NCBI GenBank assembly: GCA_010015655.1
Contig: ML976701.1
Location: 190,689-254,688 of the forward strand
DNA length: 64,000 nucleotides
Origin: Bimuria novae-zelandiae CBS 107.79
Taxonomy: Eukaryota; Ascomycota; Dothideomycetes; Pleosporales; Didymosphaeriaceae
Direction of reading: 5' to 3'
Positions 1 through 10,414 of this stretch are shown here, in pieces. A model generated the notes under the pieces. It was not told where the DNA came from and did no database searches. It was given only the letters and a program-made list of their open reading frames with translations. Position 1 is the stretch's first letter, and every line of letters starts with the position of its first letter. The translations under genes were made by a program, and so were the position numbers.

Positions 1-3
1 TAG

Positions 4-454
4 TGTTATGAGGCGCTCACACCTTGTTCTAATCTAGATTAGGGCGGTAAGGTATCGTAGTGCTTTACAGATTATTAAGTAGTATAAGTTAATGCGACAC
101 TTAGCGCGAGGTTAAATAATTTAATCTTATAATAAAGTAAGATACCTATTAGTTTATATAGGAGAAAATACTCGCATAGAAGATATATAAGTTGATTATA
201 AGGAGTGTAGAAAGAAAACTATCCTATATGTATATATACCCTCCTTGTCCTATAGAATCCCACGGTATCCTATGCTCTAGTTTCATGGGATCTTATAGGA
301 TTTCTTAGGACGTTACGTGACCGTGGTTACGTGGTCCTATAATGTCCTATGGTCTTGGCGTCTGAGACAGCCTGGGACGTTACGTAATCCCTAGGTAGGG
401 CCCGAGTGCCGTTATAAGGCCCGTCGTCCCATCTTCGATCTCTGGACCGTAACA
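4..454 (+). repeat. Solo LTR, gypsy-related
   Basis: The repeat starts TGTTATGAGGCG and ends CGTAACA. Its first ~230 bp match the two LTRs of the gypsy element at 53030 and 59521, including the shared block TGCGACACTTAGCGCGAGG. The second half is different and rich in GTCCTATAG-like words. The bases just before it are TAG and those just after are ACTAG, consistent with a 5-bp duplication ACTAG of which only three bases are in the window. No internal region belonging to it is seen, so it is best read as a solo LTR. An LTR at the right end of an element outside the window is the alternative. Confidence 0.65.
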
Positions 455-1200
455 ACTAGTAAGAACCACTAGGTTATAAAGCGTAAGAAAATAGACGATA
501 GTGCACTCTATAAAATTTTAGAATACTACTAAGCATGGAATCATATGTTTACTAGAAGAGAAGGAAAGACTAACCTTTTAAAATATTAATCCTAGGATCT
601 CGCGATAGACCTAGAAGAAGGAAAAACGCCACCTTTTAGACTACTATATAATAAAACTAGAAAGGAACTCTAGCAGGAGAAGGAATTTATTAAAATAAAC
701 CTTAAGAAAGGCTATATACGACTATTAAAGTCGCTAGTAGCTAGCCCCTTTATATTCGTTATAAAAAAGAACGGGACATCACGACTATACGTTAACTACT
801 ATAAGATTAATAATATAATAATTAAGAATTAATACCTACTACTAAATATCCTAGAACTTAAACACTAACTGTTAAGAGCTAAGACCTTTATAATAATAGA
901 TCTATAAGGTAGATACTACCTTATATAAATTAAAAAGGTAATAAGTAGAAGATAGCGTTTAAATCACGCTATAGACTATTTAAATACATAGTTATAACTT
1001 TTAGACTTACTAATGCACCATCAAACTACTAAGCACTAATTAATAATATATTTATTATTATATATATAGATAATATACTTGTCTTTTTTAATAACAAATT
1101 AGATTATATTCCTTATATATAAATAGTGTTAAACGCATTAGACAAAGCACACATTAGAATTAAATTAAAAAAATATAAATAATATGTAAATGTTAAGTCC
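455..1200 (+). pseudogene. RIPed Ty3/gypsy reverse transcriptase relic
   Basis: The plus strand reads as a gypsy reverse transcriptase broken by TAA/TAG codons. A GYIRLLKS...VIKKNGTSRLYVNYYKI stretch starts near 711, and the catalytic box reads YIDNILVF near 1066, where the family has YxDD. The Asp-to-Asn change is the G-to-A change expected from RIP. It runs opposite to the coding direction that the LTR at 4-454 would imply, so it is probably the older element into which that LTR inserted. No gag or integrase was recognised here. Confidence 0.7.
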
Positions 1201-1261
1201 CTATAGGTAGCTAGTCTAGAAAGGGTCTAGGGTTGATTCTCGGACAAGATCGTTAGTATTA

Positions 1262-2222
1262 AAAGTGTGTATAGTATAAACAAATTAATAAGAGCCTAAG
1301 TTAAATCTAAATAATAGGTTAATAAACAGGTTAAATATAAATATAAAAGCTTATATTTGCGTTCCTATATACTTGACTTGTTCCTACTCGTTGGCGAGCG
1401 CTCTCTAATAAGCGCTCTCTAATAAGTACTCACAAGCGAGCGCTCTCTAGAGAGTAGTTACGTGACTTAGCGCCCTACGGCGTAGTCGCTAATAATTAGT
1501 TATTTATAATAAAAGGTAACCCTACTACCCTGCTAAGGATTATGTAATATCCCACGATGTCTTATAACGTTTTCGGCAAGCGAGTGGATCAGGCAAGTAA
1601 GCGGATCACTCCATTTACTAGTAAAACCGTGATTTTTATACTCCTGTTAAGTCTCTTAATACATAATAGAAAAATTTATAAAGTTGTGTAGCTGGCTGCA
1701 CTAATATAAATAATTCATATATTTAAAATTATTAAGCTCTAGCCTAAAGAAACTGGACGTTATTTAAGAATTACTACATTATAGGGGTATTTTGGTCCCC
1801 ATACGCCATATTTTAATAACTACATATATTAGAACTATACAAATTTAGTATAGTTATTCTTACACATATAATATAACTACATTAAAAATTTAGAATTTAT
1901 TATTAAGTATTAAGAGCCTTAACAGGGATGTAAAAATCACGGTTTTACTAGTAAAATAGAGTGATCCGCTTACTTGCCTGATCCACTCGCTTGCCGAACA
2001 CGTTACGCCAAGATTATAAAATATTTAGGATTACGTAACTATACTGTAAAATCCTACATATACCACGTTTAGGATAGTATAGAACTATAGGATATTATAA
2101 GATAAGTTATATATATAAAAACGCGAAGTATGATCCTTTTATACTCGAGTTTAATCTATTTATTAATCTATTATTTAAATTATACTTAGGCTTTTATTAA
2201 TTTATTTATAATTGCACCTTAC
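1262..2222. repeat. Large inverted-repeat element
   Basis: Two arms of about 110-120 bp (roughly 1265-1380 and 2101-2222) are inverted copies with about three quarters identity by eye. Both contain AATTAATAAxAGCCTAAGT and a run of AATAATAGGTTAATAAA type. The mariner-type MITE at 1567-2003 lies between the arms. This may be an older foldback element or MITE that received the younger one. The outer ends and any target duplication are not resolved. Confidence 0.45.
1567..2003. mobile_element. Mariner-type MITE with ~90-bp TIRs
   Basis: Terminal inverted repeats of about 90 bp, nearly perfect, begin ACGTTTTCGGCAAGCG on the left and ACGTGTTCGGCAAGCG (reverse complement) on the right. Both share GTGGATCAGGCAAGTAAGCG and the ACTAGTAAAACCGTGATTTTT block. 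The element is flanked by TA on each side (1565-1566 and 2004-2005), the target duplication of Tc1/mariner elements. The 437-bp length leaves no room for a transposase, so it is non-autonomous. The TIRs stay GC-rich while the core is AT-rich. Confidence 0.75.
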
Positions 2223-2640
2223 TATTTATTATATTTTTTACTATTATTTAAACTATTATTATAGTCTTCCTAAGACTTTGTAGTCCTAAGGACGATTATA
2301 GTCTAGGGGACTTTTATAGTCTGAAGGGACTCTTACTTATATAGGACTTTATTACGTAATTACTAACCTAAGCTATCCCGCGCTTCTTCATATTGCCTTT
2401 ATTTTATTCCTTCGCTAGCCGCGGTCCTATCGGTATCTCTAACTAGTATTCTTGCCTTTAATGTTTCCCAGATCGTAACGTAGTAGCTTATTTCTCTAAA
2501 AAGAATACTAGGCAAAATATCTAGCTAGTAAATACCTTTAAAACTAACCTTTTTTCTTCTTTAAGATAATTATATAGACGAATATTTACTATATAGACTA
2601 AATAGCGCTTATTTCTTAGCGTGCCGAACGAACGTACTTT
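2006..2640. other. AT-rich RIP-degraded stretch
   Basis: Very AT-rich DNA with no recognisable coding content beyond the inverted-repeat arm. The boundary with GC-balanced DNA at about 2620-2690 carries an imperfect inverted pair, GTGCCGAACGAACG and CGTTCGGTTCGGTGTGC. I see nothing else here. Confidence 0.6.
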
Positions 2641-3089
2641 TGTATGTGGACCAAACGAACGTACATGGACCCCGTTCGGTTCGGTGTGCTGTTCGTTGGC
2701 AGCGCTGGAACACTCCATCGCCGACATTCTACTTGCGCATAAACGTCAATGACAAAGGCCCTGAAGGTCGCGACATGAACATCTTACTCCATATCCGAGA
2801 ACAAATAGCGAGTGGCCAAGAGCCTCAGCAATCTATTATGTGTCGCGAAGTTGGCGGCAATGTGCACTGTAACGGTCGTCTTAGAAGGCGGTGTCCTGAA
2901 ATTGTTCTCGCAGCGGAAGGTGCGCGCATGAGGCGGATACCATGCGCATCGAACGCCTCTGCATCAGGCGTGTCGTCATTTAGCTTGGACAGCTCGCTGC
3001 CGTAAACGTACTTGAGCAAGCTGCCGAAGCCGTCCCTGCCCAGGCTCTCTACGCTGACTTTGGCGTGGCTCGCGGCAGTCCTGGCGCAT

Positions 3090-3240
3090 CTAGATGGTAC
3101 GATACAGCGGGCATTGGGTGCTCTTCTCTAGCTATTAGTTACTGCACTCATTGCGCATGTTCTAGCGGCAGTTCTTGCAGTGACTGATGTTGTCTTCAGC
3201 GATATCAAGGGACGCCTCGCAGACGCAGCACTCTGCCGCT
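3090..3240 (-). pseudogene. RING-finger protein fragment, broken
   Basis: One minus-strand frame reads a cysteine pattern of RING type: ECCVCEASLDIAEDN, then CKNC, then ECSN, then CPLY where a RING would have CPLC. Internal stops occur in the same frame (TAG, TAA-TAG, TAG), mostly where Gln or Trp would be expected. The spacing recalls RING domains of SWIM/ZSWIM-type ubiquitin ligases. The GC-balanced minus strand down to about 2825 may be the rest of the same dead gene. The assignment rests on the cysteine pattern alone. Confidence 0.4.
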
Positions 3241-4532
3241 TTATTAAATGGCTTGTAGGCATCTAGTAGAAGTACCTAAGATAGTACTACGCCCTAAAAA
3301 TTGAAAAACAGCCCACGCAAAAAAAAATCTCCCAAACCACCCAAAAACAAGACTCGAACACACGATCTGCTGCCCCACCAGCGTCATCCGCACCCCTAAC
3401 TATTTTTTTTTTACCACCGGCCGCAATGGCATGGTAGCCCAATCTGTTTTTCACCCTCCTCTAACCATCCCGCCATTGCACCCACTAGACCAGGTACGCC
3501 GCTGGGGTTTTTATTTTTTTGATCCCGACGAGCCTGACGTCCTGGCCTATCCCGAGTTTATGAGTGTTTTTGATGAAAAATTTCTTTTTGAATTTTTAAA
3601 TATATATACACCGATATGGGTGGGGCTTTGTGGGCAGGGGCGCGCTCGGTGTCATGTTGGTGCTATAGGGCGCTGGTTGAGCGTTTGAAGGCTGTGCACG
3701 ATGTGCGCCAGGTGAGAGACGTCGGTTTTCGCTACCAGAGGTGTGGATGTCTCAGCGGCGTGTTTTTTTTTCTCGTTCCCTGGCCAGCGGGTACTCCACA
3801 GGGTCCCAACAACAACTCAAAGTGAGGAGGCGGGTGCGAGCGGTGGCGGGCTGAGTGAGGTGTCTGGAGGATAGGCAGGAGCGGATGGGGGAGGCGGAAT
3901 AATCGCGTGAATGTGGTTCGATACCGCGCATAGGTTCAGCAGCGTGCGAGCAGGAGAACAGCTCTCATCAAGACCGCTGATGAGGCGAAACGGAGGGATA
4001 GGGTCGAGGCAGGGAACAAACTACGAGCGAGATGAGGCACGTCTGCGAGAGAAAGTAAGTCAATGGAGCGGATGCCATGTCGTGCCATTGTGCTTGGCCT
4101 ACTTCGAACATTTTTGTGGACGTAATGGGAAAGGGTAATAGAGATAAAAGAGAACTTTGGCTGCTCGTTGGACTTGAGGTCGGATAGTAGTATATGAAAG
4201 GGAACATGTAGATTGGAGGAGACGTTTTTGTCACAGGCATATGCGTAGGAATGATAGTACCCCAGCCGTTTGCGATGGCCAATCGTCAACGGCGTACTGG
4301 TAATAGATCGCACAACAAGGAACAAATATAAACAGTGTGCGAGTATACACCCCGTGGAACCCGTCCCAGTCGATCATGGACTGAGAGAGCACGGCAAGGA
4401 AATGCTCGGCATGAAGAGTCTAAGAAAAAGGTATCTTACATGTCCTATGTTGTGACGAAACCCCAAAGGTCAATCGACTCTTCCAATGTCTATATAGTCC
4501 AAGGCTCGCCGTTGACGGATGAACTACTAGAC
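3241..4532. other. Intergenic, no gene recognised
   Basis: Contains poly-A and poly-T tracts at 3330-3415, a short open frame at 3431-3688 with no recognisable domain, and the 3' flank of the Trm10 gene. I see no supported gene, tRNA or repeat. Confidence 0.5.
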
Positions 4533-5777
4533 TCACTGGGCCTGCTTAATTTCAGACTGGTTGTTTTGTGACGGCTGCTCAGCTCTCTCACCCCGAGGCT
4601 GCTTTCCATTCTCTCCAGTTGATGCCGCCGGAACCTCTGCTTCATCTCCACTGTTCCCCTCGTCCTCCTCCTCCTCCTCCTCCTCTCCATCCTGCAGTCC
4701 ACCATCTTCTTCCGTCTTGAGCACGCCACCCTTGCGCTTCGGAAGCACCTCGATGAAGGCCTTACCCCAGTCATCGTGCTCCACCCACTTGAGCATAATC
4801 TCCAGCACATGATTAGTGACGAGCACCTTCCGGCTGTCCATCTGCAGGAATTCACCGATCGGGAGTTTCGCTGTCTTGATTCCACGGTCGAGCGCCCGCT
4901 TATAGCACAGACCCTTGTGTCTGTTCTTGTCGACTAGGCCACCGATGATGTACGTGCTGTTTGGCTTCAAGCGATCGAGTGTGTTGTCGCTCTCAGATGA
5001 GAGGTAGACAACCTCACCTTCTTCCTCGGCGGCTTCGCTTGGCTGGTTCTTCTCCAAAGCTCCCGCAATTCTTCCGCCTTTCGGGCCCTTCATCCACTCC
5101 TTGCTCATTTCGCTCGTCTTCACGAAGTCTTCCTCGCAGAACTGGAAGCCTTTCCAGCTCGTGTACTGCTTCGCCAGTACGCCATCAAAGCGCTCTTTCA
5201 TCTTGCCGCCCCAGCTACTGATGCCAAGATGGAATCTATACGGCGCCTTGCGGTTGTCTGAGTAGCTGCGCGTGATCTGCAGTCCCAAACTCTTGAGCTC
5301 GTGGTCGTGCATGTACTCCTCGAAATTGCAGTCGAAAAGGACTGTGATGGGGACCTGGACTCCGGATGGGTCTCCTCGCCTGGGCGGTCGGGTGGGCGGA
5401 GGCTGAGAGGTGCTACCCTCTGCGCGGTGCTCTTCCCACTCGGCTCGACGGCGCTCTTTCTTCGCCTTGATTTTTTCTTTGCGTTTGATTTTGCGATCCT
5501 CACGGCCGGATTCCCAGCGCTCGTGGCGTCGTTGCTTTTTCAGCTGGTTCTTGGAGAGTTTAGGTGCAGCATCATCTCCATTTACTGCAGTTTTAGGTGT
5601 CGCATTGGCATCCGCATTTTCCTCTGCAGCGGTAGGAATTGATTGTGTCACAGGCGTGCTGTTGTTCTGGGCTTCAATCTCGCCAGCAGCAGGCGCAGAG
5701 CTTTCCGCGACAGCGGCTTCCGTCTCCTCCGCATGCTCCAGCTTCCGCATCTTCATAGGGCGCTCTTCAGAATCCAT
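4533..5777 (-). CDS. TRM10: tRNA (guanine(9)-N1)-methyltransferase Trm10
   Basis: A single exon encodes 414 residues. Trm10 enzymes use S-adenosylmethionine to methylate N1 of guanine 9 in tRNAs; the fold is SPOUT. Residues 73-120 form a Lys/Arg-rich, coiled region typical of the family N-terminus. The SPOUT core spans about 140-350. It contains VLFDCNFEEYM (146-156), the cofactor-loop segment VVYLSSESDNTL (256-267), IIGGLVDKNRHKG (277-289) with the conserved Asp (283), and the closing TNHVLEIMLKW (321-331). A glutamate-rich tail follows (365-373, encoded by a CTC-repeat tract on the plus strand). It is longer than yeast Trm10 because of the disordered ends. It is divergent from the complex I gene, 179 bp away. 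No intron is needed. Confidence 0.95.
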   Translation of the reverse strand: MDSEERPMKMRKLEHAEETEAAVAESSAPAAGEIEAQNNSTPVTQSIPTAAEENADANATPKTAVNGDDAAPKLSKNQLKKQRRHERWESGREDRKIKRKEKIKAKKERRRAEWEEHRAEGSTSQPPPTRPPRRGDPSGVQVPITVLFDCNFEEYMHDHELKSLGLQITRSYSDNRKAPYRFHLGISSWGGKMKERFDGVLAKQYTSWKGFQFCEEDFVKTSEMSKEWMKGPKGGRIAGALEKNQPSEAAEEEGEVVYLSSESDNTLDRLKPNSTYIIGGLVDKNRHKGLCYKRALDRGIKTAKLPIGEFLQMDSRKVLVTNHVLEIMLKWVEHDDWGKAFIEVLPKRKGGVLKTEEDGGLQDGEEEEEEEDEGNSGDEAEVPAASTGENGKQPRGERAEQPSQNNQSEIKQAQ

Positions 5778-5956
5778 TGTGTTGGGTGGTCAAGTAATTG
5801 ATAGAGCTCTGCGGATTTGCGTGATTCGAAAAGGTGGTGTCTTATATAAGCGCCAAGACCCCTCTCCCGATTAGCAGCGGCTGGGAAGCTCCGCAACCTC
5901 AACCGTCGCTCTCCTCGCTGTCTCGACCCATTGAACTCGCAACACTCGCCTTCACC
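5778..5956. promoter_or_regulatory. Shared divergent promoter, TRM10 / NDUFA13
   Basis: Only 179 bp separate the two start codons, so the 5' UTRs and promoters of both housekeeping genes must overlap here. No clear TATA box is seen. The function is inferred from the arrangement. Confidence 0.45.
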
Positions 5957-6501
5957 ATGCCGCAGGATATGCCGCCGGCCGGCGGCTACGGCCCCGTCCA
6001 GTACAAGCGAAACTTGCCTGCCCGCGGCTTCCGCCCCGCCGTGTACCTCGCCGGGACAGTCGCGATCATGACATACGGATTTTGGAGGGTTGGCCAGGGA
6101 ATTCGGGAGCACAAGTGCGTACATCCCTAAAAGATAAGGATCTGGGGAAGAAGCGACGTTGGCGGTGGCAGGTGCTTCCACGAACGTGGGGAAGGCGCAA
6201 CACTGGAAGCAACAGGTGCACTGGAGCATGGACTGACGCGGAAACAGCGAACTCGCGCGCGAGAAGATGTGGGCGCGCATCTACCTCATCCCCGCCCTGC
6301 AAGCCGAGGAGGACCGCGACCAGGTGCGACGATACTTGGCGGACAAGGCGCGAGAGAAGGAGCTCCTGGGCACAGAGACCAAGGTCTACAACAGCGACAG
6401 GCACGGCGTCACCCCCAGAATGCTCCCACGCGCACTGCTAACTCTCCGCCAGATTTGTGCGGCCGTCGTTCGCTACGACACCAGAGAAAGAGTTAAAGTA
6501 G
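5957..6501 (+). CDS. NDUFA13: NADH:ubiquinone oxidoreductase subunit NDUFA13/GRIM-19
   Basis: Three exons: 5957-6114, 6248-6400 and 6453-6501, together 119 residues, the usual fungal length. The subunit is an accessory part of mitochondrial complex I in the inner membrane. The N-terminus MPQDMPPAGGYGPVQYKRN and the single hydrophobic segment AVYLAGTVAIMTYGFW (about 28-43) are typical. They are followed by a charged matrix helix with ELAREKMWARIYLIPALQAE and the ending KVYNSDRFVRPSFATTPE. Intron 1 (133 bp) is GT-AG with a CTGAC branch site. Intron 2 (52 bp) must start GC rather than GT (AG|GCACGG) and has GCTAAC 8 bp before its AG. It is the only junction I found that recovers the conserved C-terminus. 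The frame is consistent across all three exons. Confidence 0.9.
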
Positions 6502-7230
6502 GAAAAAGCCCTCGGCGAGGTCGACAGCAAACACCGAATTGTACATATACAACTTATTGCGAAGTGCTTCAACCGGAAGATAGCGCCTCGATGTGTGCGA
6601 CAAATGGACATGCATACCCTTTTTTGCCTTGAGTACTGTTTTGGCGTACCACTTCAACTCATGATTTCAATGTTCTACAGGCTGGCACGTGCCATCCCGT
6701 TTTGTCCCATGTTTACATGACCCACTAACCGGTCTCAACTGTCACTGCTCAGTTTCCAGTATTTACACCGTTCGTGCATTTCCACTTTGACAGCTTCTCC
6801 AGGAATTCGGCGAACTTTGACCCGCCAGCGCCGCAGTCTTGCGTGTGGCACATGGTGCGCGGCCAGACGCATCAGTGACGCCTGACCATCCTCAACCGCT
6901 TTCACTCCGATTCACTTCCAGTACTCTTCAGACTCGAGGCCACATGCCCCAAGCTTCGCTTGCCTAGTCCGTGCGCATTAACAGCCTCCACATTTATGTG
7001 GCCAAGTCTGCCACCAGTATATCAGCACTCACGCTCCCGCACCTCTCCAAGACCCTCAGCCGGAGCATTCGCCTGACTACCTGTCTTCCTCATAAGCAGC
7101 TCGTGCACTTTCTGGGCAAGTCCTATGACCCATAAAGCCCCCACGCCCACGACCCACCACCACCCTACACATATTGCTCTGCGCCCCAGTCAGCCCTCAA
7201 CTGGCTCTGACTACGCTCAACACCAACACA
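6502..7230. other. Intergenic, no gene recognised
   Basis: This 729-bp gap between the complex I gene and the next start codon holds the 3' flank of the former and the pyrimidine-rich 5' flank of the latter. I see no other feature. Confidence 0.5.
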
Positions 7231-10221
7231 ATGTCAAAGTTCCTTCACTATGCAGGACTCAAAGTCTCTAAGGCAGTAAGTTTCCCCATGCAAATGTTCA
7301 TTGGCCTTTGGCTAACAGTATGCAGCAGCGGCTCAAGAATAAAGATTTGATTATGATCCGATTCGGGACCCAATCGCGCATACTAATTCCCTTTAATGAG
7401 ATCCCACCAGGCGCGAAGAAGCTGGTAAAGCTCAGCCTTCTTCCGAACCCAACTGACCGGCATATTACCTTCCCGACAATCGACGTTCGCACGTACGAAC
7501 AATACAAGTCCTGGGACCAGTCCGTCGTCTTGACCGCCGTGAAAGAGAAGGGGATCACCATTATCGACCTCGCACACATTACCAAGGTGCTTCTCGGCGA
7601 AGAGAAATATCACGGGTTTCTCGACTCTATGATGCGGAAGGCGGTCTTATGCAGAATTTCCGACCGGATCATCTGTTCAGCTATAATGACTGGGATTTTT
7701 TATGACAGGATATCAAACCCCGCTACTTGTGTGACAAACACACTCGGAAGGTTGTGGTCGAGATCTTTAAGCGATCGGATGGATTGAAGATGAAGCTTGA
7801 TCAATCCACCAATCTCCGCAAGGACCTCGAGGGTATGGGTATTACTTAGAAAGAGAGGGAGTACGTTGACGCGGTCTTCGAGGGTGTGGGTGCTGTTTGG
7901 TAAGACGTGGAATTGGCTGGCTGTCTGAACGATGACACTTGCTGATGCCCCTCCGGACAAGCTGGATGAGTTGGTCAATTACTCCGAAGATATCTTTGGC
8001 GTAGACAACGAGGATATGTCTGACAATGATCTCGAGGACGTGTCTATTAGTGATTCTCGAAAAGTGCCTGCTGATGGTACTGAGGATTCGCCTGCTGATG
8101 GTACCGTGGAAATGTCTCGTCATGCTCTCAAGGATATGGTTGACAACTACCTCGAAGAGCCGTCTACCAATTCTCCCGGTGGCCTGTCAGTAGACGTCTC
8201 TAACCTCGATACCATCGTTATGACCGAAGCAGTAACCACGTCCACACCCTTCTTTCCGTCCCTCACCACAGAAGGCGAGGCTGATATGCAGGATTGGGAA
8301 ATCGTTTCGGTTGTTAGTGTGCGTTCTGACAAGAGCTGGGTCGTTTGGGGAGACGATGATCCAGATGGAGATGATGGAGGAATCCAGGTCAACGAGCCAG
8401 CTACCGACACTGACGACCTCGTTGCGCCTACCATGGCTATGACTTTAGGCGAAGAGAAGGATACGACTGAAGGAGATATCGCTGAGACTGTGGACCTTGA
8501 AGAGTCTGTAACCCGGACAGAAGCTTCGGTCCACAAGGAGGATGTGATCCAAGAAGATACTGGGGTTCAAGACGAGACTCCGGCCCACGAAGACTCTTTA
8601 GTCCACGAGGAGAATCCGATTCCCGAGGAGTCTGCGGTCCAAGAAGAGTCTGCGGTCCAAGAAGGGTCTCTGGTCCACGAAGAGGATCCGGTTCAAAAGC
8701 CTTCGGTCCAAGAACATGCCCTTGCTCCAGATTCCTCAGGCGATGAACAGTGTGCGCTCCAGGATGTTCCTAAGGAGCAAGAGGAGTGCTCGATCCAGGA
8801 TGAACCGACCCAGAAAGAATCTCCGGTCCAAGAGCCTCCAACTGCAGAAGAGTTTCCTATGCAAGACCAACCCTCATACGATGCCGGCTGGGAAACCGAC
8901 GACAGCAGCAAAGGCTTTCCGTTCGTGAAATTCAGCTCGTTGGAGGATCCCCGCGTAGTTAGCCTGGTCACTGCCGGTAGCGACGACGAAGATCTTACGG
9001 ACGAGGACGGCCGGGCATCCGACGATAATAGCGAGGACTTCCCGGACGTGAAGCTTGAGGCGACGGAAGATGCACAGTCGATCAGGGGAGTTTCTGCGAA
9101 TAGTAATGGCATGGCGACCGATATGCCTTCGCAACCTGCTGAGGAGCTTACCACCCGTCTCGCGGGCTTGGTTGTGCAGGATGATAGTGCCGCTACCGCC
9201 TCCCAAGGAGAGGACGTTTCGACCGAGTAGAAGGACAGTGTCGACGTTGCTGCCAATGAGACCGCTACCCCGGAATCGCCTACCCCTGTTATAGGCGAGA
9301 CTGCTTCGGAGGCCCCTGCCACGGCCCTAGAACAGGCGGCTGCTGCCCCAGAAGAGCCAACCGCAGCCGGCGAGAAGAGCCGGTTTCTATCCTCCACTGC
9401 TTCGTCAGGAACTAAACCCTTGGATAGGCACGAGGGCATCGCCGCCGCAGTCCTCGAGGACCAGCGTCCGTCGCAGTCCGAAGAGCCTACCCCAGCCGGC
9501 GAGGAGGACCCGGTGCAACTCTCTACGCTTTCTCAAGAAACCAGCACTTTAGACTTCCATGAATAGGACATCGCGCCCGCAGTCATTGAGAAGGAGCTGC
9601 CCTCGCAGGCTGAAGAGCCAGTCCAGGACAAGGCTCCTGCTGAGGTCGCCCCAGCTACTTCCATTGAGAACGAGGTGAGCAAACCTCCTGACCACGGTGC
9701 ACGGGCTTGGGCACCCAACGATGATATGTCTCTTCCGGCAATCAATGGCGTGCTCGACTCCTTTTTGGAAGAAGAGGAAGCCAAAGATGTGCTCATGGAG
9801 GTCCTCCGTGACATGATGGTGGCTAAGGGTCGTCGATACCGAAGCGAACTATGCAGAAATGATTGAGTTCATGTGGACGCTTCACGGCAACATCGTGCAG
9901 CCCGACTCCGTCGATGAGGATCTCCAGGACCTGGGCTAGGAGGTACACAATCATTGGTATCACCGGATCCGACAGGGCTATTTTGGGTGCCCGCAAGCAA
10001 AATCGGAGGGCAATGTGGGAGATGACGCACCGACACGGACATGGGTGGGGCCGGATAATGCGAGTGTCAAGCGCGGATACTATTATTACGGCGCCTTTGA
10101 GGACCGCAAGGCAGAGTCTAAGACGGTGCGCGTTCATCCGCCCGGCGTGGTGGCTGTCCGTGCGCCTGCCGTGGTGGCGTGCGTTCGGGGGAGAAGGCGA
10201 AAGCTTTTGCGCAAGCAGTAG
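7231..10221 (+). pseudogene. Broken acidic-tail family gene A (BTB-like N-terminus?)
   Basis: A good start (CACAATGTC) opens MSKFLHYAGLKVSKA. Intron 1 is 7276-7325 (tandem CAGCAG acceptor), exon 2 is 7326-7643, and a probable intron 7644-7708 leads to DIKPRYLCDKHTRKVVVEIF. Segments ITFPTIDVRTYEQYKSW and IIDLAHITKVLL recall the last strands and helices of fungal BTB domains, but only faintly. A long acidic, repetitive region follows, ending in RGYYYYGAFEDRK. The reading frame is cut by in-frame TAG codons at 7847, 9228, 9564 and 9937, and by frame changes near 7900-7960 and 9830, while coding-like sequence continues past each. Apart from a TAA at 7901 inside that frame-change zone, every internal stop is TAG. 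It is a paralogue of the gene at 11675. Function unknown. The longest intact piece runs 7932-9230 and could still be translated. Confidence 0.6.
8500..8860 (+). repeat. Acidic VQEES/VHEED peptide repeat array
   Basis: Inside broken gene A, about 15 degenerate units of roughly 8 residues (24 bp) carry words such as VHEENP, VQEESA, VQEGSL and VQEPPT. At DNA level the recurring phrase is GGTCCAAGAAGAGTCT. The unit count is by eye. Confidence 0.65.
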
Positions 10222-10414
10222 GCGTAGTGGGCATGGCGCGGTGAGAATTTGGGGTGCTGTATGATCTGGCATATACACATGGCGCGGGTTCTTGGATGTA
10301 GATGTTGGATGGCGATGCATGCGAGATACGCGGGTTTAAGTCATGCGGTTGGCGGTTATGCTGCGTTCACGATACATCATGGGCATCTTGCACGATATGG
10401 GTTCATGAGGGGCT

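Noticed and set aside
2640..3019. Frames of 121 (+) and 64 (-) codons at the repeat border
   Set aside because: No recognisable protein. The minus one may be part of the dead RING gene, but its frame does not join without shifts.
3340..3410. tRNA-like B-box (minus strand GTGTTCGAGTC) followed by T-runs
   Set aside because: The T-arm stem and A-box do not form, and no clover-leaf can be drawn. At most a SINE scrap.
4561..5874. Several plus-strand frames over Trm10
   Set aside because: They are antisense shadows of a clearly conserved gene.
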